64,000 bases of DNA from Albula goreensis (GCA_022829145.1 CM040746.1:14482790-14546789), one strand, 5' to 3'. Positions 24,901-38,929 are shown, counted from the stretch's first letter. Notes: a model not told the origin generated them from the sequence alone. Program-made: numbers and translations.

Positions 24901-27900
24901 TGCTAGCTGGACATATCGCTCAGCTGCACCATATGGCTAATGGGATTTTCTTTCAGGGCTGGAAAAATAATGGCTGCCATACTCTCAACCAATTAATCCT
25001 ACCTAAGATCATATTTGTATCCTGTAGAAAAGCAGGATGTAAAAAGCATGATTTTTTTAACACCTCTCTGGATTTTGACACTGAGGGAGGAAATGAGTGG
25101 GACCACATAGTGAAATTATCACTAAAAATACATTTGAATACACAGCAGACATATTTTTTTCATTATGACATTAGTATTACCTACTACTTACTACCTGAGG
25201 ATATGGACACTAACAGAACCAAATATCCCCTGAACCACTGCCAGGTAGCAAACTGTTTTTCAGTTTTTCAGGGCAGTGATCTTAATTAATCCCACATGGG
25301 TAAATGCACATTGATTTGAGAGAGCAATTATGAAAATATCTTTGGTTTAAGTATTTGGTTTATTGAGAAGTATAACTGTGCTTATATCAGACAGCCATTA
25401 TTTTTTTGGAACAACACAGGACTAGGATTAGGCCTAACATTGTTGACCCTCTTCTACAATACTGTCTAGACACTGACAGGCCTTCTCAGATATAACTAGC
25501 ACATAACTAGCTAATTTAAAAAAGTAGAACTGTACAAACATAAGCATTGGCAATGAAAAATATGGAAATTCAGAATAAAAAGCCAACAGCAGAATTTAAA
25601 TGCATGAAAGACATCATTTGTCCTGATCTCAACAGCAACAACAGGTACACTACTAGAAATATGGGCTGTGGTGTATCTACTCACTGCATTAAGACCATTT
25701 CATATTCAGCAAATGAACGCCATCCTTTCAATAAATATGAGGAAAAACAAGCTGAGTCAACGGCTTTTTTGTTGTCAGCTTGATAAATGTAAAATTGGCA
25801 AAGTTGTTTGTAAGTGCTGGGAATGATGGGAAGGAGTGGGATAATCTTTGTGGGCTTCTTGGTTCAAACCAATGGAAGCTAATTTAAAAAATGATACATG
25901 GGAATATTAATCTGCATCTGATGGCTGCTCAGTCACTACCCGAAATGGAAGCTGTCCGCTCTGTGATTACCCAGGGAACTTCCCAGTAGTTTTTCGCCAG
26001 AACTGCATGCACATTCAAAACCCATTAAGCATGTGCCATATTCATCTAACTACACTGCTATGCTGGAAACTGCAGTATAAAATAATCATTTCTGTGCAGC
26101 CACTGACAAAATATTATTTTGACTCCCTTTTCAAAACATGATTTGAATGTTTGAAATACCAAATTGTATTCAAATCTTATCATTGTAATCTCCTCTGTTA
26201 ATACAGGAGAACACAGACCAGCCTGCAATGTCCTCAGAAGCATCTTGTGTTTTTTTTTCTGCAGTTTACCAGCTGTCAGCCACAGTTAGTCTGTATTTTA
26301 TAAATTCGTAGGTTATTTTAATTTTAAAAAATGATGATGGCCTGGTAATAGTCTGGTCATAGTCTACATTGAAACGCATACCAATAGTCTGAAAATAATG
26401 ATTCTTGTGCACTTACATAAAATTCACAAGAAATTACAATTTATTACAAACTAAAATAATAATATTCTCTCGCCTTTCAACAACTGAACACCTGGAAACA
26501 ACAACAACAACAAAAAGATCATCTTCTCCAAATGAGTTAGGAACTGCAAGTCCAGAGGTCTATGCATCTCTCATTTCACTATTGATGAAAAGACTGCTTG
26601 GTGATGAAAACAACTTGGTAATGACAGTTATATTTGTGTCTTGTTAACAATACTTCTAACAGTATAAATAATTTAACAATGAAAAAAAAAACCTTTTGGA
26701 TAAATTATACGATTAAACTTGAAAAAAATCCCAACACTTTTGGTATCCTTAATTTATCTTCTAGCTGCACTTGGAGAACCCCATTCAGTGTAATTACACA
26801 ACGGCCCACCTGCTTGGTAGTGTGAGATTAGGTTGATTATATCTAACCTTGACTTGGCCTTTAAGTCCAGAGGCGGGTACCACGTTTTCAGTCTCCAAGT
26901 GGAACAATGTGTTACTTAATCAAGTGATAATAAAAAGAGATACCCAAGCTAGATTCCATCAAGAGCCAGAATAACCCTCCGTTGGCTGGATTCTCCAGGG
27001 CTCTGACTGTGTGCTAACCTTGAGAAGGTAAGGACTAATGCACGTAATTAGCTTCTTTAAAAGATTCTGGTTGGCATGTTATAAGGCAAACTGAAAGGTA
27101 AAGACTAGATAGACACATGCAGCTCCACACTGGAAAAGGGACTTGACGCATTAACACGTTTGGAAAAATCATTTTAACACATTGAGGTATATTCAATCGA
27201 CAAGTGAATTTGGGAAACAAACAAAAATTCTCAAAGGAAAGATCTCCTGGTCCAGACTGGAAATTGTAACTACTATGCCATAAAAGCATCTTTAGAGGAC
27301 AGGAGTCTCAATTTATTCTATCTACTGTGGAAGTGGAGGGTGTTGGGTTTTCCGTGGGAAAGGCTGTCTGGGAGTACGGAAGTAGCAGTGTGATTCACAG
27401 AACTGTGAGTGAGAGGGAAAGATGGGAGCACTGCCATTCAGGGACAGCCACACTTCTGTTCACAGGACACCACAACTTTGTACCATTTACATCATTTCAC
27501 TGACTACAAAATCCTGCCAGTACTGTTTTTATTTTGTTTGGTTAATTCTGAAAGTTTTTGCTTTTGACAGGAGCCAGGTTGTGTTGACTGGGTGCCTGCA
27601 GTATTCCATCTTGGCCTCCTCAATAGTTTTGCGTTACAATTTGCATTGCACTTTCGTGCTAGCGGAGGATGTATTAATTGTCAGTAACAGTATTTTCATA
27701 CTTCAGCTTTCAACATTTTAAGTTTTTTGACCAAATGATTAATCATTACACATCTTAATAGTTTTTTTTGTAAACAATATTGCTTTTGGGTGCTATTCTT
27801 TATTTTTCATCAAAAGCTAAATTCTTTTTCAGTAACTTATACTTTTTCTCAGCTCCTCTAAAAAATCTTTACAAAAACTCTTTCAGTAACTTAATTTTAT

Positions 27901-29675
27901 CTTACACTTCTTGCACCTCCGGCCAACATAAAATTCAGTTGCAAACTCATTAGCAACACACAAATAAATAAAGATGTCGTAGAACCTCAGAAGTCTGGAA
28001 ACAGCACTAGTCTGAACGGGGTAAAGACCTGTGCGTACCACCGTAATTATGCCTAAGTAATTAATTAAACCGGAACACGATCACACTCGACATAATGCAA
28101 AATACAATCATAATTATGCAAACAGACATGCAAACATGCACTATTGCTAAAGAAGACTATTCAAAAAAGTTGACAAGCTGAATAGCAAAGGCTAGTTCAC
28201 CAAAAGACTGGTTGTACAAATCTGTTTAATGAGATTAATGTCCAGGACAACAGCTTGACAGTTAAAAATATAATTAATTGAGCTCACTAGCTCGCTATAA
28301 GAATAAACCACTGTCTTCTAGCTTCGTAAATACACTGATACTGAATATCCTGCAGGATGCTGTAAAACATATTTTGTTGCTTTGTTGCTTAATGCACCCA
28401 AAGCTGCTATCTTCTCCACTGCTGCTTTCAATTTAAAGAAATCAAGGCTGAACACTGCCAATCGCCCAGTTTAAGACTGGAGATGACACATACTTATTGA
28501 TAGCTGACCTTATTGATGGACCCCACTTCAAGATACAAAGTATTAGTAATGACAACCTCCTTCAACCCTAATAAGTCTCCATTGCAAAAGTAGTATGAAT
28601 GTTCATTTTTTAACAGTGGCGTCCATTAAAACTCATTCAAATCTTATTTTGAGACAGGAGCAGGTTTTCTTCTGGAAAAACATGCATGGATAGAATGAAC
28701 CACTCATTGCTACACTAGAACGTATACTTTTAATTGGTAGTCAGTTAACAGTGTTGCTTCTGTCATGACAGTTTGGAATTGACATTGTGAAACCTTTAAA
28801 CATCTACAAGTGATGTTAGGGAAAACAGAATAATGATGTAAATGCAGCAGAAAGCAGAGAATAAAGGCGTTTGACTGACAGATATAACGGGACTTGTAAT
28901 TAGTTCATTTATTTTCACACTGCTGAGACAGTTCTTGGTTTATCAGTCATATTTCTCTTGTCTAAGGTTTTTTGGTGCTGATCAATATAATTCTCTTCAC
29001 TGGAGACAGAGCAATTGGGAGGTAACACATGGCAATGCTTCAGAATAATGTGCACTGGATATTACAGCCACCAGCTCTGTACCTACAATGGTACTGTGCA
29101 GGCTGTTAGTTCACGTTTAGTGATCATTGAAATCCTGGCTGAGAATGAAAAAGCCAGATTAATTTATAATGGGGTTTGTTGTCATCGCTTCTATGTTTCT
29201 GTCATTCTGTCAAAGTCCAACTCCAGGCTACCACTAATAAAAATTCACCCATGCATGCAGGCAAACATCCACACAAACATTACCAAATTCAGCCTACTAA
29301 AAAAGGTTAAATTGCCAGAATCATCACCCGATAAGAGAAGTTAGACTTATTAGGTGGCTCTATTAATTTGTAATATATTAATTCACATTAATAAAAAATG
29401 AAAAAGTGATTCCAGCTGACTTAGATTAACTGATGGCTGTAGTAAATAAATAATGCAATTAGGCCTGAAGGGACAGAGGTGACTGAGTATATCTGTGTGA
29501 CAGGAATGATAACAGGAAATGTGTGCTGTTCCATCTAGTTTATGAATCAGTGCTAGCTTTGGAAATGCATGGTTGTGTACAACATTTTAAAACTTCCCTT
29601 GAGTTAATTTAATTTCATACCCTTTTTTCAATGTTTGTAATTGTTTTTCCCCTACCTTCATTGAATTCTTGTGTT
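21980..29675. other. Long AT-rich noncoding stretch
   Basis: No gene, RNA or mobile element recognised in about 7.7 kb. Open frames of up to 133 codons (24888-25289) lack domains, and their composition follows the DNA. Short (CAA)n runs occur, for example near 26500. Confidence 0.5.
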
Positions 29676-29900
29676 TCATTTTCATTTCACTGCAGGTGAA
29701 CAGATGCTCTTATCCAGAGAAACACACCACACTTAAATTTTGACACACTATCCATTTATAGAAGTGGATATTTGCGGAAGCAATTCAGGTGAGGTACCTT
29801 GTTTGTGGACACAACAATAATGGCCCTACCTGGTGACTGAACCTCTGAGTTACGAGCCCAGCTCCTTAACCCTAACTCTTCCTAACTACCCTGCTGCCTG
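29676..29900 (-). mobile_element. tRNA-derived fish SINE, minus strand
   Basis: Read on the minus strand, it starts with a tRNA-like head: GTTAAGGAGCTGGGCTCGTA, then the B-box-like GAGGTTCAGTCACCAGG (29829-29845). The body follows with the words AAGGTACCTCACCTGAATTG, CCGCAAATATCCA and CTCTGGATAAGAGCATCTG, in the order found in a very widespread fish SINE/repeat 3' body. It ends in a short TGAAATGAAAATGAAA-like tail at 29676-29690. Compared with the family pattern as I remember it, this copy is clearly mutated, with an extra GTTAGG/GTTAGGG duplication in the head and changes after CTCTGGATAAG, so it is old and inactive. Exact family name not assigned. Confidence 0.8.
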
Positions 29901-31292
29901 ACTTGCTGCCATTAAATAAATGTATAGTTTTCGTCACATGAATGGTAAACTTATTCCATCCAGCACATTCAATGTTGCATTAGACCAGGCTGTAAAAGAT
30001 CAAACAGCTGTCCATGATGTAATACTCTGGGCGAACCACTTCTATTTAAAACAATGTGTCCTGCACTAACCTCACCCTCTTAACCAAGAGATGAATTGGA
30101 AAAAAAATCAATTATGCAATGTGAGCTTACAAATCCTCTGATTCATTGTCAAACTTGTACTTAAACTCCACCTCCATACCCCCTTTGGTATTTGCATAAT
30201 TATGATGTAAATTATTAATGACCATTCGTAACCTGGCAATTTCAGGAGAAAAATGCTTTGTTCCACAAATGTAATAAGCATACTTTCTACTTAAATTCAG
30301 AGGTTAACTATTGCTTAAATGTTTTGTTATTTTAAGATCTAAATACTTTCTGTTACCTGGCAGACACATCACATTTTTGTGGTCTTTAGTTCCAGATGTG
30401 CTGTTCACTCTGGGTGAATATAAATGTCCTCTTTGGACAATCAACAGTATAAATATTGTCTTCAAAACTAGTGTTATGTGAGTTATGTATTTACTCATTC
30501 ATCAAATGCATGCTTGCATAGAAAAACATTTGTAATTCACTAAAACCAAAACAAGAAAAAACTATTACTTAATACAAACGGAAGTGACTCCTCCCAACTG
30601 CTTTTTTCAATGTGAATGCAATGCGTCTCGGTCTGTATTGTTTGAGTATATGTAGTAAATCATGAAAGGAAGCGGGATACCCAGAGTAGCCTTCAGAGAT
30701 GGTGAACTAGCACAGAGATGCTATGCATGGAAGGTGAACTAAAATCAGGTGACAAATGGCATCTTTTGTCGCGGTTCAGATGCTCAAAATAATATTCACA
30801 TAGCCCCAGGTGCACCATGAAAGCAGCAGCCATAAATATCGCAGAGTCTGAGAAATATCAAGGAGACTGTGCGAAACAGAGAGTGGGTACAAATAACAAC
30901 CTAAGAGAAAAGTGAGAATTTAAGTTATTGCACAATTACTGAACCTTGTAAAGGAATGAAAAATGTGAAATTTTAGCACAAAAGTTACATTTTTAAAATT
31001 TAATAAATATACTAAATTAATGGAAAAAATTCAAAGTACAGCAAAAATGAGACACAAAGGCACCTTTTTGGGATTACTGATCAAGAAAAGAGTATGGAGA
31101 AATATACTGATAAAGTAAAAAATTATTAAGTAACAAAAGTCAAACAATTTACAAAGCATGGCAGAGATATTGGATCACCGAAACAGAGATCATTCAGAAT
31201 GCTGATAAATAAAAATAGTATGAATTTTCAGATGAGATCTTGATTCATTTTGATCATTTTGGTAGTATGAACAAAGGTCTTTGGTTCATTGA
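29901..31292. other. Noncoding stretch
   Basis: AT-rich DNA with no recognisable gene. A POU-type octamer-like ATTTGCAT occurs at 30190-30197 in an AATTATGATG context, which could mark an enhancer. A single octamer is weak evidence. Confidence 0.5.
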
Positions 31293-31300
31293 AAATAAAT

Positions 31301-31478
31301 GGTCCCATTTTGCATTACTAACTGCTGTAACAAAGGGTTTTATGGTTGTGTAACCACAAAACCCTTTGTTACAGCTGTTAGTACCTTGTACCTACAAATG
31401 TGTTACACTGTACTTGCACTGTACCTACTACCATGTAAGTACATAGTAGTTAATGCCCCCTTAATATAAAGTGGGACC
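31301..31478. mobile_element. Palindromic MITE with 8-bp TSD, one arm shortened
   Basis: The ends are GGTCCCATTTTGCATTA (left) and, reverse-complemented, GGTCCCACTTTATATTAAG (right). Identical 8-bp flanks AAATAAAT (31293-31300 and 31479-31486) mark the insertion. The centre is a near-perfect hairpin: arms 31316-31347 and 31352-31383, 30 of 32 matched, with a 4-base loop. The right arm continues through GTACCTTGTACC and CTACTACCATGTAAGTAC before its end. The left arm lacks most of that part, so one side was deleted. The superfamily is not certain. An 8-bp duplication fits hAT or several other cut-and-paste groups, but the GGTCCC end is not the usual hAT CAG end. No coding capacity. Confidence 0.85.
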
Positions 31479-31486
31479 AAATAAAT

Positions 31487-34400
31487 AACTGAGGTAGTGC
31501 TCAGGCAGTTCACCAACCTTCTTAAGCAAGCTTGCTTTTATTGAGTAAAACTTTCAAGTCACCCTCCTTGGTGCGCCAGTATTGGAAAAAACCTTACACC
31601 CTTTATTTAAGTTCTTTCTGAGAATTGCACCAGAGGTGAGAGAATTGCTCTGCAGTAATGGAAAACCATGTTAGTGATCTAGGTCTGCCTTCTCAAGCCT
31701 CAGGTTTGGAGTAAACACATCAGGAATGGAGTTCTTTTGCAGCTTAGCAAAGTTACAATTGGAACTTTGAAAATGGTGTCAATATACTAAATCATATATT
31801 CAGTAAAATAATTTTAATTAAAAATTGCATTGCTTCTAAAAATATTTGTATCTATGAAACGTTGTTTCCACCAATAGGCAATCAAAATAAGGATTGTCTG
31901 CAATATGCACTCTCTCTCTTTCAGAAGTCTATCATAATTCAAAACCATACAGATAACCAGATGACTAGACAACTAGATAACTAGCTTGCAAGGTGTGAGA
32001 AAGCTTCAATGTAAAATTCAGCTTCATACCCTTGCTACAATTGAAAGTTCAAAATAAATTATAAAATTAGATTTCTTGTTGTTTGTGCTTCTTAGACATA
32101 AGACACTGTGCAAGTCACAACAATCAACACACAAAAACCCGCCCCTCACCCTACCACCCCCCCCATAGCTCCGGACTGTGTGGATAAAAAGAGAAAACCC
32201 AAATAATATCATGTTACATTTATATATATTTTTAAATTGCATGACATTTATTAATTAAGTGTGAGAGCATGACATTGAGGCTGAATGTGTGGGAGTTGGC
32301 AGGTATATGTCTGTAACTTAAACAAAGATTACAGTTTGCATAATGTCAGTGTCACTTTGCCATTTGTTTGTGAGAGGCAGTCAGAAGAGCCTGCCATTAT
32401 GCAGTCATTGATTCCTCAGTCTCTGTTCATTTGGTCTTACACTAAAGATCTAGTAAAGAAGCCATCCAGTAAATGAAGATAGGTCTGTTCTCTACACCAG
32501 CCATTAAATCAATGTTTGCTTTCGAAAAACAAAAATATGGAGCACTCAAGTATCAAATACTCACAAGTGACAGCAATGATCGATCATGACAACATAATAA
32601 ATGTGTGAACGAACGTTTATCGAATATATTTAGCTTTTAATCTTACAATTTTGTGAAATACATTTTACACTGATTGAAGTTCAGTACCAAACAACACAAC
32701 ACAATATAAATCCTTCCAGAAATGAAACCGTATCTTCATTAAAAAAAGAGACTGAGACTGAACAGACGACAAGCATTTCAGAGACTGTGGAACATTCTGT
32801 TTGAGAGCCAGTTAGGGTGCTACCCTATGAAAAGGAAACAGAAAAGGAGCTTGGCTGTACACAAAGTTATAGCACAAACCTTTCTGAAGCCATGTTTAAG
32901 ACTCATTGACTTGGCAGGAAATCTGTATATTTCCAACCTACCTTACTTCACCTATTATACCCCCTTTATTCTGTTTGAAATGTTAGGTTTGTGTCTCAAC
33001 CTTCAAGGTGTAGTGAACTGTATAGCGGATAGACCTGTGATCTATGCTCATGTAACAGCCATGGGTGATTTAACCTTCAACAGCATAAGAAAACAAAAAC
33101 TGGATACACACATTGCAGTGTTTAGTTTGTCGCTGACATATGATGAGAACTCCAAACCTAGACAAGTTGCACATGGACCAGGGTTGTACATTCTGCCAAT
33201 GTTTAGGAGAGAAACACGGGCATTAGCACAGTTTTCCCATCTAGTAATTCAGCCCCTTGTCTGAGTGAAAGTCAGACGTTCCAATGAGAACGGGGGAAAG
33301 TGGGCATTAGTGAACCCAGCTATGACCACTCTTTCAGGGCAGTCACAAGCAACGCCAAGTAAAGTGACAAATCCAGTAAAATGTTTATTGGGCGACAGGT
33401 TCAATCAGTCGGCGCCTGATTGTGGGAACCTTGTCTAGATTGGGGTGCAGAGGTAACCTGGGCGGTAAAATGATTTCTTTCCAGCACTTTAAGTCTTTAG
33501 AGACCAACTGAGGGCTACGCCCTGGACACCCCACCAGGTCAGCTCTAAACCTCTGACCAATTATTTTTCTTCTTCTGCCTTTGTTTTATTTTTCAGAAAG
33601 TCTATATATAACATTCAACAACATTTTTCTTAACGCTGTACTTCATTCTTTTTCATCTTTCAGATTTATGTTATCAACCTTTGCTTTGATCAGTCAGATT
33701 TAATCTACCTTGAAAACTAATCAAAGTTCAAAAACTGCCTCAGCCAGTCATACATGTGTCTCCCTTTGCTTTCTGTATTCCTGTATTAAACATTCAAGAA
33801 TGTGTTTGTTCTTGGCACAATTTTTTTGTTTTATTGATGGAAAACTAATGGAACCTAAGCATGTTTGCTAACACAATTAATATTTTACTTTTCATTCTAG
33901 AAAAACACATGCAAGATCAAAGATATTTTATTAAAAAATGGAAAGCTCCAATGATGGATTCTGATTCTTTTACTGAAACCTTCCAAGCAGTGCAGAAATT
34001 TATGATAAGGCACAACTATATAGAATGTCAGTACTTCATTATAATATTGTTGCACCTTTCCTTAGTATAATCATTGTAGTTACCAAAACACTGTAATCAA
34101 TAATTTATTTTAAAACTGATTATTAGCACCTCATTTAACCAGAGGTGAAAACAGCTTTGATCTTCTGCTGCTGGTTTCATTTTTGGCAGGTAAAACATAA
34201 GAATATCATTTAAGTCAACAATTATGTAAGTCACAGTTTAAATCTCATATTGTATTGTGACATCACATCAGTAACCATGATTAATATGATCTATCCCAGG
34301 TCCTGAGAGGTCCAGATTATTTTAAATACAGGTGTGCCAACCTTCACAATGGTCATGTGTGATTTCATATTCTGACATATTCATGGTTATGCCATAAGAA

Positions 34401-37400
34401 CGGAATTTATGCAAAAAAGCATCATATGAGCAAAGAATGCACATGTATCTTGGCACATAATTATATCTGACAAAGATCAACCGCTCATTTTATTTCCTGA
34501 GACTTTTATGGACAGGGTGCTCTAGAGGTAACAGCCAAAATCACGGTGCAGAAGCTCTGATTCACATGTCAGCAACCCTAATCAGGCAGAATATTATGCT
34601 CCAAACTCATACCTGTTACAATCATTTAAAATTGAATGTTTTAAATCTTGCAAATTCTCAAATGCTTTTCATAGTATGAATATTTACAAAACTTGGCATG
34701 ACACTTACTCTCTTCTCTGCCCTAACCAACGAATCAGGGCAGAGGTCATTGTGATGGACGCTGCTATAGAGTGTGAAACTGGCATTAGCACTGCTCTGGT
34801 AGTGACAGGGTTACAGTACATGAGAAAATAGTCCTAGAATAAAGGCACTTCCTTCCTTGTATAAGAGTCAAGAGAGGACTGTGTAATGCCCTAGATTCAT
34901 GTGTAAATTTGTGTCACAGAACTGCTCCCCATCTACTTGTCTGGCTACATTTTTCATCTAAGTGTGCACCTTGTGCAATTTATTTTTAGAGATTATTTTA
35001 TACTAGAACTCCATCCCAACACAATGGCAAGCCAATAAGACTGAAAGTCTGCTCCCTGAGAATCTGCTCTACTGCCAACAGTAGAGTTAGGACACACAAG
35101 TCCACAAGTTTACCAGCTTAACAATCTCGGCTGGAAATAAAAACAAAGGGATGACCAAAAGTAGGTACATAAGAAAGCACAAGTACTGTGGTGCTAATTG
35201 TATAACTACCTTTTTTAGCCAGACAGATCACCTGAGTTCTCTGCTCTCCTTTGCTGTGACAACCTAGGGAATCAAACTGGGGAAGAAACACAAACAGATA
35301 TTGATCTGTTGAAATACAAAAGATAGTTTTGTGGCCAAACTGATTTTAAAGGGGCTGATTACTGTTGGGTTGCCTAGATGTAGAGAGGCACATCTTTGTT
35401 ATGGAATCTGTCCAGGACACTGGTTAATATCCCTGCTCTTTTGAAAAGTGACACGGTGTCTTTAATTACTACGGTGGCTCAACACCTCAGTTAAATGTCT
35501 ATTCTCTTGATCAGTTGGCTGGAGCATGGGAATTCTACTTTGTCCAAAGGGAACAGTACCCCAAACTGACCCTCAAGCACCTCTTCCACTATCAACCTTG
35601 CTTTCCAGAGCTCCAACCCAACTGCTACCTAAGCCTAAGTAAGCTTAGTTCATGCGGTTCATACCTAAGCACTCAGGTGGTATGACTGCTGGCTACCTTG
35701 GTGGAGGTGTGGTCAAATAATCTGCAGGTAAAAAGAATGTGATCCTGGACTTTCTGGTGCCATTCACTGTTTAATTTTTTTAGTACTGGCAGACCATACT
35801 GTACCAACTGTACTCTCAGGGGTCTACCCATACTAACCACAGTGAGCCAGAACCATCTCATTGCTCCACACTATTAGTGATCAGACAGCTGGTCACAATA
35901 ATGGTCCTTAGAGAAATAGCATTAAGAACAGATTGTTACAAGTTCAGATATCATTTAGTCTCTCTTGGCAGCATAAACGCACACTGTTCATTCTCATTAT
36001 TAGCCACTGACAATTTATTGTGTACGTGTCAAGACTTATTTGTAATACCATTTTAAACCACACATTTCTTTTCGCCTTTGCTTATAAAGTCAAAGGCCGG
36101 AGGAGAATATACACATTTCTTCAGAGCACAGATGGAGAAGCTTGAGTTTCATTCATTATTGATGGCTTTAGTTTAAATATTTGATGATGCAAGAACTCTG
36201 CAAATCCAGAGTATGTTTGCTAAGACAAAGGTCATTCAGGTTAGCAGGGTTCAGGCCATCTGCTAAACATGAATAATTTCACCCTGCACTGGGTTCAATA
36301 TAATGCCTCAATGTGATGTTGTCATGTATGACAGCTGTGTTTTGATCTTTGCTATGGAACAAACATGTGACACAGAAAAATACCTAGGATTCATTCTAGT
36401 AACCATTTTATAGTTTGAATCATACAAGAAAAGATGACAAGATGTTTCAGCTTGAAGGGAATGACAATGATTTCTCACAATTGAGAAGGAAAAAAAATGT
36501 CTGTATTACTTGGACCTCCCTTTATTACTCCAACACGTCAAGGTAAACCCATGAGCTAGTCCCAAGGAATACCAACAATGGAATCACCTTAATTATGGAA
36601 GTCCTTTCTCTGTGATCAGAAAATGTTTATATATTTTTATTAAGGTTTAGTTGTGAACGATACATGAGAGGTTCTCTGTGTAAAATGATTAATTTTAAAA
36701 AGAATTGAGTACATTACAATAATAATTCACAGAGAGTATACACTAGGGGTGTGTCCAAAGCCAGAAATGCACAAATAATGAGCAACAAAATAAAGAATAA
36801 TTCTGCCCTAATATTATCCCTTATAACCCAAAATAGCCTGAAGAATCTAACATAGCTCTGTTTTTCTCAGTGCCAGTCGTGATGAAAATCTTTTTATCCA
36901 ATCAAATGTAACCATTTACATGACATGCACCTGGCAGTGTCCAGTAAGAATCATCATGATAACATGCTGTGCACAAACCTGGATGGAGGGTAACCTCTTT
37001 ACTGCCTTTCAACAGAGAAAATGGATGGTGAATTACTTATTCATTGCATTCAACAATACTGGCTCCTGTACAATATGCCATATGAAGAGGAATATGAAGA
37101 AAAAGGAGTGTATCATACCCTGATGTAGAATTACAAGAAATAGAATGACTGCATTAGCAAGGCCTGCTGCATAAAGTAAATTCTAATTTAAAATCCACAA
37201 ATATGACAATTTCAATAAATGTGCAATTCAATTTTTATGTTCACAGCCAAATCAATAGATGTGGCTAATTTCACACTGTAGCGTTAGAGAAGAAAGATCA
37301 AGGTTTGGAGGTACTGAAGCATTCTTTGGTGAGAACCCTTATTAGCAGTAAAAGGGATATGAGTTTTATCCTTGTCTTTATTTTGGATCCTTGTTGACTG

Positions 37401-38925
37401 GCTTTCAATGGGTATCCCTGAATGCTTCATACTTCAGCTGAAAGATTTTTAAAACCACATTGGTAAAATCAGGTTATTATTGCTTGCAAGGTGAAGGGGA
37501 TACTGTAGCTACATGACAGCACTGTATTCAGATATGCCATCAAATCTCTGAATAGACTGTTGTTAAGCACTGCACAGCATTATCCTAGCAACAATATGTA
37601 GAGCTCTCTGTCACAGGGCTTCAAGTGCCCTGTCACCCTGAAAAAGTCTCTTATATTTTCATCAATATGTTAGTGTTCCTTGAGCTTCACCCCATGATTT
37701 TCCAGGTGTTCAACTCAATCACCTTTTAGGGGGTTGAGGCATATTTCCTAAGTTATCCCACATTATGTAATTTGAGTTCTTTTCTGGTTTTTGGCCTTAT
37801 CTGACAGCCTGTTTGATGCACTTTGACAGCCTGTTATTTTTTTCAAATAATGCAATAGAAAAATAAATGTGTATTGATTCATATTACTTATCAGATTCCA
37901 TGGGTGAGACAGTTACCGAGACTACACAACTGCTACCATTCCAATAGTGACTCTACTTTGACTGCATTACTCTTACTATCCTATTGGTGAGGGGCATTCA
38001 CAGGGAAAGACTCATTAAAATTCAAATAAGGATCTGGGAACAAAAGAACGATGTAACTGTAACTCACCCTCAAAACTTCAGCCAACTTAAACATTCTTTC
38101 CTCCAGTCATATTTGTGTCTCATTCATAATTCAGCCACAGACTGCAAGGAAGCATTGGTGTACAATTACTCGTGTTACAACATTTGCATTTGGAATATCA
38201 AATACAAACCCTCAAAACAGTCTTACATTTCAGAGTGGTACTGTTTTCGTAACATCATCCTGAAAATAAGGGTGAAAGGCTTTTAGAGATAAGATCATTT
38301 GGCTGTCATTTAATTCTCATAACCCTATCCTGCTGCCAAAGTGAGATTGTGTTTCGCTTCAGTGATACTGTTTGGATACTATTCAAAACAAGCATTTTGC
38401 CTGGAACTCAACTGCATATCTCAGCAGTGAGTTTGGCAGGCATACTGAAGTGGACTATCGTAGTCATGGGGTCAGATCCAATTGTAAAATGTACTCTTGG
38501 AAATTAGTTAATGTAGCTATAATGATAAAAACATAAAACCACTGAAAATATACCATTGCTGTAATTAATCAAGTGCAAAAGGGTACAATGTATAAGAGCA
38601 TAACTGTGAATCTTACCAGGCCTGACATTGTTCCCAAAGCTAGAATAAAGAATGCAGCAAAACCTGCAACCTAAATAAACCAGTGCAAAAAGCCATGGAA
38701 AGGCAGGGTTTGTCTCATAGCCCTATGTATCAGATTTAATCCTCACTGTCAATCCCTTACTGTGTACACATTTCCATTGGCTGTCATGTCTTACTTCCAC
38801 CACTGTTTTGCACTTAAGACTGTTTTAAGTGCACTGTCATAATAGCCTGCTAGATTGGATGCTGAAGTTCTGAATTGAATCACATTTGCCTGTAAAGTGA
38901 CTAAGAGCATTTAATTGGGTCCTTG
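31487..38925. other. Long noncoding stretch
   Basis: No gene recognised. Noted inside are a C-rich tract at 32138-32164, a GC-richer block at about 33285-33560 with CpGs and a GGCGCC word that may be a fragment of an unknown repeat, and a weak tRNA-like segment near 34518-34582. The longest open frame (145 codons, 32827-33264) has no domain, ordinary DNA-like composition and no splice or promoter context. Confidence 0.5.
32138..32164 (-). other. C-rich tract, G-quadruplex-prone on the minus strand
   Basis: On the minus strand the order is a run of eight G, then GG, GGG, GGGG and GGG, with loops of one to three bases. Four or more runs of at least three G meet the standard quadruplex pattern. 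It stands alone in AT-rich DNA. Confidence 0.7.
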
Positions 38926-38929
38926 CTAA

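Noticed and set aside
24888..25289. Plus-strand open frame of 133 codons.
   Set aside because: No domain, and typical chance composition. The GGGATATGTAGT word at its start resembles a ZNF143 site but has mismatches.
32827..33264. Plus-strand open frame of 145 codons.
   Set aside because: Within the length expected by chance in 64 kb, with no recognisable domain or repeat homology.
34518..34582. A segment with tRNA-like A-box and B-box words.
   Set aside because: Motifs are too degenerate and there is no recognisable SINE body or acceptor stem.
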